Assembly (NCBI GenBank): GCA_015978205.1
Contig: JADWMM010000042.1
Span: 1 to 42,090 of the forward strand
From: Alkaliphilus sp. NP8
GTDB taxonomy: Bacteria > Bacillota > Clostridia > Peptostreptococcales > Natronincolaceae
Length of the DNA stretch: 42,090 bases
Direction: 5' to 3'
Shown: one piece after another, positions 36,600 to 42,090 of the stretch
How positions within the stretch are numbered: position 1 is the first letter of the stretch
Layout: the number at the start of each line of letters is the position of its first letter
Position numbers and translations under genes: made by a program
Notes under the pieces: generated by a model
Seen by the model: only the letters and a program-made list of their open reading frames with translations
Told to the model about the DNA's origin: nothing
Database searches by the model: none

Positions 36600-37931
36600 T
36601 TATTTAATTTTTAAATTTAATGCTCTTTGTATAAATTTTTTACCGTCTACTTCACATATTTGAATACTTGTATCTAGTTTTTCTTCTAATTCTGTTACAG
36701 TGTAGTCATCTAAAAATATTTGTTCTCCAGATTTCATCATTGACTCTGGAATAAGTATTTTATCACCTAAATCTTTATCCTTTAAAGTATTATAAATATC
36801 CACTCCTGTAGTTAATCCACTTACTGAAACATGACCACCAAAAAATTTATTTTCTACACACACCACATCTATTTTTAGGTTTCCAATTTTATTGCTTAAG
36901 TCTTTACACATATCTTTTATTATTATATATGCAGCAGTACCTGTCGCTACTGTAATATGCTTAGGTTTTTTAAGAGAAATAGGTAAATTCTTTAAATAAT
37001 TATAAAACTCATATTTAAACTTAGTTACCATTCCTACACCATTTTCTAGTTGTGGAAAACCTCCATAGCTTTCATAATCTGGGAAATCTTTTTTAGCCAG
37101 TACATAAAATTCATCTGAAACATGAATAAAATTACGATCAATGGAACTTCGAAATTTTTCTTGCCATTTTTTAACTTGATCTATTGTATAAGAAGCAGTT
37201 TCTGCATTAAAAGGTTTCATATTATATAATCCTTCTCTATATGCTGTTAAACCTACTGGTACAACTGCTACACTTCCTATGCTATCACTCAGATTACCTA
37301 AATCATTAATTGTATTATCTAACTCTTCTTTATCATTTAAATCTGGACAAAGAACGATTTGACAATTCATTTCAATATTATTTTCTGCCAGTCTTGTTAA
37401 TATATTTAAAATGTTTCCAGCAAACCTGTTATTAAGCATTTTCTTTCTAAGCTCGCCATTAGTCGTATGTACAGATATATTAATAGGACTAATTCGGTAT
37501 TTAACTATTTTATCTATATCTTCTTCACTCATATTAGTTAGGGTTATGTAATTTCCTTGTAAAAATGACAATCTAGAATCATCATCTTTAAAGTACAAAC
37601 TATCACGCATGTTCGGTGGTAATTGATCTATAAAACAAAATACACAGTTATTTTTACAAGTTTTTGCCTTATCTATTATAGGATTTTCAAATTCTATACC
37701 TAAATCTTCATCAAATTCTTTATCTATTTCTAAAATCCAATGTTCTCCATCAGATTTTAATATTTCAACCTCTAAATATTCATCTGCTAGGTAATATTTA
37801 TACTCTATAATGTCTTCTATTTCATTCCCATTAATGTTTAAAAGCTGATCTCCTACTTCAATTCCAAGCTCTTCTCCTATACTTTCAGGAAATACTTTGC
37901 TGATAATATTTTTTATATCTGTTTCTCTCAA
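36600..37931 (-). CDS. PDZ plus radical-SAM-like DUF512 protein
   Basis: Unknown function, conserved in Clostridia next to der. An N-terminal PDZ-like segment (about 8-62: SIGEELGIEVGDQLLNINGNEI) precedes a radical-SAM-type cysteine triad Cys92-X3-Cys96-X2-Cys99 in CKNNCVFCFIDQLP and the DUF512 C-terminal part with VTKFKYEFYNYL, GVGMVTKF and ATGTAAY. The 443-residue length is normal. It begins at TTG with AGGTG 10 bases upstream, behind a good sigma-A promoter, and leads the operon der-plsY-gpsA. Substrate is unknown. Confidence 0.9.
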   Translation of the reverse strand: MRETDIKNIISKVFPESIGEELGIEVGDQLLNINGNEIEDIIEYKYYLADEYLEVEILKSDGEHWILEIDKEFDEDLGIEFENPIIDKAKTCKNNCVFCFIDQLPPNMRDSLYFKDDDSRLSFLQGNYITLTNMSEEDIDKIVKYRISPINISVHTTNGELRKKMLNNRFAGNILNILTRLAENNIEMNCQIVLCPDLNDKEELDNTINDLGNLSDSIGSVAVVPVGLTAYREGLYNMKPFNAETASYTIDQVKKWQEKFRSSIDRNFIHVSDEFYVLAKKDFPDYESYGGFPQLENGVGMVTKFKYEFYNYLKNLPISLKKPKHITVATGTAAYIIIKDMCKDLSNKIGNLKIDVVCVENKFFGGHVSVSGLTTGVDIYNTLKDKDLGDKILIPESMMKSGEQIFLDDYTVTELEEKLDTSIQICEVDGKKFIQRALNLKIK

Positions 37932-37978
37932 TGTTATATTACACCTACTTTTACTTAGTTTTAATACTAGGTACTAAT

Positions 37979-38007
37979 ATTGTACCACAGTAATATACGT
38001 GCATCAA
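37979..38007 (-). promoter_or_regulatory. Sigma-A promoter of DUF512-der-plsY-gpsA
   Basis: TTGATG (38007-38002), 17-base spacer, TACAAT (37984-37979) with TGG before it (extended -10). It lies 48 bases upstream of the DUF512 TTG start. Confidence 0.7.
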
Positions 38008-38047
38008 ATAATATTAACATTTTATATAAATATAAGTCAAGATAATA

Positions 38048-38503
38048 TTAACACCTTTCTTTAACATCTTTCACTAAATCTATAAAAAAATCATATCTTT
38101 TTTGAATTCCTCTTACAGTTATGGGTCTTCCCATTTTAATAAAGCCTAGTCTTCTTGATAAAAATCCTCCTACTTTCGTAGAAAAGCTTAGTAAAGGAAC
38201 TACATTTATTATCTGTATATCTTTCTTTTTATCTTTTCCAATTTGAAAACTAAAATTATATGCTATTTTAGTATATTCGTTACGATATGGTCCCATTCCA
38301 AGTGCATATATCTCTCTTAATTTTTCATCTGTACCTATGTAAATAGGTACTCCTCTTGATTCCTTTGGTGATTGATCATAATATGGAACATTTAATATCT
38401 CTTCTTTAGTAGGAATACGGGTTGTTGGCAAATATCCTAAATGTATTGCTGATGCCACGATAGAAGAATGTGCTCCACCATAACAGCTGTATATAATTTT
38501 CAT
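38048..38503 (-). CDS. DUF3189 family protein (second copy, full length)
   Basis: 151-residue protein of unknown function that is typical of spore-forming Firmicutes. It begins MKIIYSCYGGAHSSIVASAIHLGYLP, the family signature, and has a conserved IYIGTDEKLREIYALGMG (about 53-70) and LGFIKMGRPITV near the end. A reading from 38527 overlaps the neighbour by 17 bases; ATG 38503 gives the family N-terminus, 7 bases after the neighbour's stop, although its ribosome binding site is weak. Last of the YIEGIA group before the DUF512 promoter. Confidence 0.88.
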   Translation of the reverse strand: MKIIYSCYGGAHSSIVASAIHLGYLPTTRIPTKEEILNVPYYDQSPKESRGVPIYIGTDEKLREIYALGMGPYRNEYTKIAYNFSFQIGKDKKKDIQIINVVPLLSFSTKVGGFLSRRLGFIKMGRPITVRGIQKRYDFFIDLVKDVKERC

Positions 38504-38510
38504 AATTTTA

Positions 38511-38798
38511 TCATCTTTCTTTTCCATGTTTATTATCTAAATCCATAATTAAAATTTCTTCATCATAAAGACTGGAAAACCCTTGTAAAAGATTCTTTAA
38601 AATATAATTGTTCTTTTTACTATATAGTAAATATACTTCATTTAATTCCACATCTGTACCCAGATAATAAAAATTTCCTTCTTCATTATAGTTATTTTTA
38701 ATATATGTCATATCTTCATAAGTTCTCAATTTTAAATGTGCATATGCAGCTTTGAAAGCTGCATATGCATTTTTATTATACAAATATATAATTTTCAT
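38511..38798 (-). CDS. Short, diverged DUF3189-like protein (first copy)
   Basis: 95 residues starting MKIIYLYNKNAYAAFKAAYAHL, which aligns with the N-terminus of the next gene (MKIIYSCYGGAHSSIVASAI), followed by a YYLGTDVELNEVYLLYSKK segment matching its IYIGTDEKLREIYALG. It lacks the CYGGAHSS loop and about 50 C-terminal residues, so it is a shortened paralogue. Frames from 38870 overlap the upstream gene; ATG 38798 has AAGGTG 9 bases upstream and was chosen. Function unknown; may partner with the longer copy. Confidence 0.75.
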   Translation of the reverse strand: MKIIYLYNKNAYAAFKAAYAHLKLRTYEDMTYIKNNYNEEGNFYYLGTDVELNEVYLLYSKKNNYILKNLLQGFSSLYDEEILIMDLDNKHGKER

Positions 38799-38811
38799 AA
38801 GTATAAACACC

Positions 38812-39006
38812 TTACTGTTTAATAACAAGTTTTGTACCACTATCGACTTCATGAACCATACCTCTAACAACTTTAGAAATACGTAAACATATTGTATTTA
38901 AATGCTCTTCATCTTTAGCATAAAATATAGGACTACTGCCCGAACTTACAGCATCCTTATTCGTAGTTACTATTGCAATTATAAAGTGAGTTAATCCAAT
39001 TTCCAT
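38812..39006 (-). CDS. Small 'capping complex' partner of YIEGIA
   Basis: 64-residue protein beginning MEIGLTHFIIAIVTTNKDAVSSG with a C-terminal GMVHEVDSGTKLVIKQ, the pattern of proteins named capping complex subunit for YIEGIA. It directly follows the YIEGIA gene by 14 bases, its defining neighbour, with AAAGGGTG before the ATG. Its Bacillus counterpart lies beside seaA, a spore envelope gene; function here is inferred from context. Confidence 0.85.
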   Translation of the reverse strand: MEIGLTHFIIAIVTTNKDAVSSGSSPIFYAKDEEHLNTICLRISKVVRGMVHEVDSGTKLVIKQ

Positions 39007-39020
39007 ACATTACACCCTTT

Positions 39021-39947
39021 TTATATTTTATTTTCTCTATACTTTAAGTTAGTAATAGAATCTAAAGGCTTTTGTTTTGAAGATTCTAATAATGGTGTTT
39101 TCTTTACTACATCAATTAAAGCGTTAATGTTTGGCCTCATAAGAACTATTCCCATAACAATATTGCCATTATCCGAATTTCTTCTTGCAATAGGAGTAAA
39201 GTCAGGTTCATCTACATCCTTACGAATACCTAATTGATTTGCCGCATTATGTTGTATAGCTTGACGTTGACCTATATTAGATAAATATGCTATTGCATTA
39301 TCATCTTTTGGAATAATTTCTACAGCTAAGCCCTTTTTTAAAAATATATTTCTAGATTCTTCAAATCCTACGTTCATAATAAATACTCCATTAATTTTTA
39401 ACATAGGCCCATCAAAACTGATTTCTGCTTCTTTAACTTCAGCTATATCTCCAATTTCCTTACCTCTAATTAAATTTTTTATGAAAAAATGTGTTCCTAA
39501 CCCTCCTAATACTCCTATAAATACAGCTATATAGCTTTGAATACTAAAAACTATAGCAATATATACTATAACACTAGTAACTAAGGCTGTAATTATTGCC
39601 ATATAATTTCTTGCTTCAAAAGTTTTTGCTATGTCTTCAATATAAGCTGTACCTCTTGGAACCATTTCTGTTATCTCTATATTGTCTAAACTTTGTCTTT
39701 CCATGCCTCTTACATCTCTAAAATGTTGAGCTCCTAATGCTAAGAAAGTTATTGCAGAAAATTCTTTTTCTATTAAAGCTGGTAGTGCTATAGCACCTAG
39801 CCCAGCTGCAATAAAACCTAGAGTAAAGTGTGCTAAATACCCTTTAGGATACGTGGGATATTGTCTATAGTCAGATTTCATCATAGTAACTCTTGAAAAT
39901 GTTCCCATTATTAAAGCTGGTATAATTAAAATATAATATTCATTCAA
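39021..39947 (-). CDS. YIEGIA family sporulation membrane protein
   Basis: Membrane protein of the YIEGIA family, related to Bacillus SeaA (YphB), linked to spore envelope formation. The 308 residues carry hydrophobic segments at about 5-17, 42-60 and 117-155 (two). The naming motif reads YIEDIA here (102-107), with one change (Gly to Asp), within VPRGTAYIEDIAKTFEARNYMA. A soluble C-terminal part holds RQAIQHNAANQLGIRKDVDEPDF. The start is TTG, 8 bases after AGGTG; the nearby ATG is out of frame. It lies between the SpoIIP-like gene and its small partner. Confidence 0.9.
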   Translation of the reverse strand: MNEYYILIIPALIMGTFSRVTMMKSDYRQYPTYPKGYLAHFTLGFIAAGLGAIALPALIEKEFSAITFLALGAQHFRDVRGMERQSLDNIEITEMVPRGTAYIEDIAKTFEARNYMAIITALVTSVIVYIAIVFSIQSYIAVFIGVLGGLGTHFFIKNLIRGKEIGDIAEVKEAEISFDGPMLKINGVFIMNVGFEESRNIFLKKGLAVEIIPKDDNAIAYLSNIGQRQAIQHNAANQLGIRKDVDEPDFTPIARRNSDNGNIVMGIVLMRPNINALIDVVKKTPLLESSKQKPLDSITNLKYRENKI

Positions 39948-39962
39948 TATTAAATCACCTAT

Positions 39963-41159
39963 TTACTTTTTATATTTATTTCTTCCTAAAAAGTTTGCAA
40001 ACTCTTCTTTAAAATTAGATATTTTAGATTTCCATTCATTTCCACTATTACTTAAAAACAAGAAACCTACTCCTCCAAGTACAACCACAGCTAAAATTGC
40101 GAATATACCTGTTCCTGCTCCTGTGTTACTTTGACTCGCAGCTTCAGATGTTCCTCCACCTGTTGTTCCTGCACCACCCTCTGCTCCACCAGCTCCAGCA
40201 GCACCTTGATCTCCTTCCTTAAATGTTTGCCCAAATAATGCAGTTGTAATTATCTCTGACATGTATCCTGCAGATTTTTCAGCTCTTTCTCTTTCAATTT
40301 CATGTGTCCCCATTTCTAATAAAACAGCTCTCGGAGTTAAATCTTGATTATAATCTCCTTTACCATAAAACACATCTTTTACTAAACCTGGATACATCTC
40401 ATCTGCTAATGATTTTATTTTTAAAGCCGTTTCTTCATTGGCAGCAAAATTTTGATTTCTTCTACCTACAACTAATCTTACTTGAGATGCTGGATTCCCT
40501 TCAATTTCTGTTAAATATTCTTCAGCGGGTATAGCATCTCTGTGCACATCAATCAATGAAGTAGGTTGCTGTTCTCTCATTAATTGAGTAGCTGTTCTAC
40601 GAGATCTTTTATAAGCTCCTGCATCATGAGGGTTATGAAGTGTATTATTAAATGTTGCATTTACACCATTGCTTTCAAATCCCGCTTTTAACTTTTCTGC
40701 TACTTTAAGTATCCCTCCACCTTCATCTACACTTTCCGTTCCTTCAGTTGGCACATAAGACTCTGAACTATGTGTAGCATATATTCCAATTTTTCTTTCA
40801 CCTTCGCTTTCAGCTTGTGTTAATATTGATTCTAAACTAGCTTTTCCACCAAGTGCTAGCTTAATATTAGCTAAAGCTTCTTTATTAATTTCAGGTAATG
40901 AAATATCTTCTACGAATTCTGCCTCAGCAGTATTGTTCTTTTTATTCACTTTATTTATCTTATACATTTTATTGTCATTACTCAAATATTGATCATCCTT
41001 TGAAACTTCTCTAGCAGTCTGAAATAATATTTTATCAGTTTCAGAATCATATACTTTATAATATCCTGGTTCATCAGAATACCAATCATCAGCAGCTACA
41101 AACTGTGTTGTTAAACCAACTAATATTAATAAAACACAAATTAATTTATTTATCTTCAT
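39963..41159 (-). CDS. spoIIP: Stage II sporulation protein P-like amidase with C-terminal anchor
   Basis: SpoIIP-family zinc amidase/endopeptidase; in Bacillus SpoIIP cleaves septal peptidoglycan for engulfment. A signal peptide (about 1-22, ending FVAADD) precedes a domain at about 122-312 with ATHSSESY (His130), DVHRDAIP (His206) and LLEMGTH (Glu282), the expected catalytic/metal residues. Then follows a Gly/Ala-rich linker (315-350), a membrane helix (about 351-370) and a short basic tail. Canonical SpoIIP is N-terminally anchored, so this is a variant. Of four in-frame ATGs, 41159 has GAGGTG 6 bases upstream and overlaps the DUF1614 stop by 14 bases. The longest start, 41213, overlaps by 68. 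Confidence 0.88.
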   Translation of the reverse strand: MKINKLICVLLILVGLTTQFVAADDWYSDEPGYYKVYDSETDKILFQTAREVSKDDQYLSNDNKMYKINKVNKKNNTAEAEFVEDISLPEINKEALANIKLALGGKASLESILTQAESEGERKIGIYATHSSESYVPTEGTESVDEGGGILKVAEKLKAGFESNGVNATFNNTLHNPHDAGAYKRSRRTATQLMREQQPTSLIDVHRDAIPAEEYLTEIEGNPASQVRLVVGRRNQNFAANEETALKIKSLADEMYPGLVKDVFYGKGDYNQDLTPRAVLLEMGTHEIERERAEKSAGYMSEIITTALFGQTFKEGDQGAAGAGGAEGGAGTTGGGTSEAASQSNTGAGTGIFAILAVVVLGGVGFLFLSNSGNEWKSKISNFKEEFANFLGRNKYKK

Positions 41160-41871
41160 TATCATCACCTCTAATTTCATCTGGTTTTTTTTCTTCTTTT
41201 TTTGTATTTTCACCTAATGAGCTGACAAAATGTCCTTTTTCAAAATGCAATTCCTTTTTATTTGTTCCACCTTGTAATTTTTCTCTTGCTTCACCAAATA
41301 TCTCTGCTATAAGTACTGCTAAAATGCCTGCTATAACTGTAGTGTCTACTCCTCCTGCTCCACCAAATCGTGTAGGTGCTGGTATATTGTTAACAGTATT
41401 TAATATAAGCTGTATTAAGTCACTAATAACAACACCTAATACACCAGCAATAAATGCTCCTCTCCTAGATCGTCCAAGAGCATAAGCTATAATAGCTCCT
41501 ATAACCGGATAAACATAATTAGGATCTATAGGTAAGGCTTCTGGCTCTGCAGGTAATACATATCTTTGAACTATATAAATAGCACCACCAGCTACTAAAG
41601 CTGCCAGCATAGCTCTGTTTCTTTCTTTACTTGTTTCAGCTTTTATAAATAAGTAAATTGCTAATCCAACAGGTATTACAAATCCTCCAATATTAATAGA
41701 TACCATTTCACTTATTTCTATATTAGGTATGAAAATTGTAGATAGAGCTATTGCAATAATTATTCCAATAGCTGCTTTATCACTCAGTCTTAATCTATCA
41801 AGTACAGTTTGGCCTAATCCCATAAAAACTAATACCGCGACAACAACTAACAAAATCATTCCTACTGACAT
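41146..41871 (-). CDS. DUF1614 family membrane protein
   Basis: 241 residues with about six hydrophobic segments (for example 3-19, 35-50, 62-74, 87-100, 121-140, 165-180) and the DUF1614-type motif FGGAGGVDTTVIAGILAVLIAEI (about 171-193); NYVYPVIGAIIAYALGRSRRGAFIAGVLG is also typical. The C-terminus is acidic and basic in turn and sits in the cytoplasm if the topology is as drawn. Function unknown. It is the first gene of the sporulation block, with AAGGAGG 6 bases before the ATG, and its end overlaps the start of the SpoIIP-like gene. Confidence 0.85.
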   Translation of the reverse strand: MSVGMILLVVVAVLVFMGLGQTVLDRLRLSDKAAIGIIIAIALSTIFIPNIEISEMVSINIGGFVIPVGLAIYLFIKAETSKERNRAMLAALVAGGAIYIVQRYVLPAEPEALPIDPNYVYPVIGAIIAYALGRSRRGAFIAGVLGVVISDLIQLILNTVNNIPAPTRFGGAGGVDTTVIAGILAVLIAEIFGEAREKLQGGTNKKELHFEKGHFVSSLGENTKKEEKKPDEIRGDDNEDK

Positions 41872-41988
41872 ATTAAATCCTCCTTATAAATTAATTATTT
41901 ACTACTTAATATTTTGTAGATTAATAGTTTATATACTACATAATTCATTATTTACTTAGATTTAAATACATATTACTAAAACTCCATT

Positions 41989-42030
41989 AAAGGCAATTTT
42001 TTGTTATTTCCTTTCTTTTATATTGCCCTT
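41989..42030 (-). other. Leader hairpin before DUF1614
   Basis: AAGGGCAAT (42030-42022) can pair with ATTGCCTTT (41997-41989), 8 of 9 bases, around a 24-base loop. It may be an attenuator-like leader element, or the terminator of a gene beyond the window edge. The T-run is only three bases, so neither is certain. Confidence 0.3.
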
Positions 42031-42041
42031 ATAATAATTAA

Positions 42042-42070
42042 TCTATACGAGAAGGTATAATCGAATTCAA
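42042..42070 (-). promoter_or_regulatory. Possible sigma-A promoter for the DUF1614-spoIIP block
   Basis: TTGAAT (42070-42065), 17-base spacer, TATAGA (42047-42042). It is about 170 bases upstream of the DUF1614 start. No clean sporulation-sigma promoter was found closer to the gene. The rest of 41872-42090 shows no coding frame with a ribosome binding site. Confidence 0.4.
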
Positions 42071-42090
42071 GATATTGTATAAATATAAAG

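Overview
The window looks like chromosomal core sequence from a low-GC, spore-forming Firmicute of the Clostridia/Tissierellia type. The evidence is the AT-rich composition, AAGGAGG-type ribosome binding sites, several TTG starts, the sporulation genes spoIVA, spoIIP and YIEGIA, and Firmicutes-typical gene orders. The genus cannot be named from the sequence alone. I see no rRNA, tRNA, CRISPR array, insertion sequence or prophage. Almost every gene is on the minus strand; the exception is rqcH, so transcription mostly runs right to left.

Reading right to left (5'->3' on the minus strand): positions 42090-33600 hold a sporulation/envelope block of DUF1614, a SpoIIP-type amidase, YIEGIA and its small 'capping' partner, and two DUF3189 proteins. 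Then comes an operon with its own sigma-A promoter: a PDZ/radical-SAM (DUF512) protein, der, plsY and gpsA. spoIVA follows alone, with a sigma-E-like promoter and its own terminator. A roughly 550-base 'empty' stretch (31304-31858) holds a complete, unannotated transcription unit: a promoter with two LexA-type SOS boxes, a strong RBS, a 28-codon ORF and a terminator. The peptide resembles the core of MciZ, the Bacillus mother-cell FtsZ inhibitor. This is the most interesting observation in the window.

Positions 31300-24050 carry a TPR protein, a DUF4153-like membrane protein, then the Gram-positive division cluster: a HlyD-like protein, yggS, sepF, yggT, ylmH and divIVA. Positions 23900-19250 carry mtnN, a single-domain DAHP synthase, DUF5665, a DksA/TraR-like zinc-finger protein, then lspA-rluD-pyrR, closed by a terminator shared with the convergent rqcH. 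Positions 17450-13000 carry dapF, yicC, remA, gmk, rpoZ and coaBC. Positions 12910-1 carry the classic chain priA-def-fmt-(DUF116, zinc protease)-rsmB-rlmN-prpC-prkC-rsgA-rpe-thiN, with thiN running off the window edge.

The genes cover replication restart, translation start and rRNA modification, ribosome assembly and quality control, Ser/Thr phosphosignalling, CoA, nucleotide, lipid and diaminopimelate synthesis, septum placement and spore formation. Several start codons were moved from the longest open frame to the one with a properly spaced RBS; this is stated per gene.
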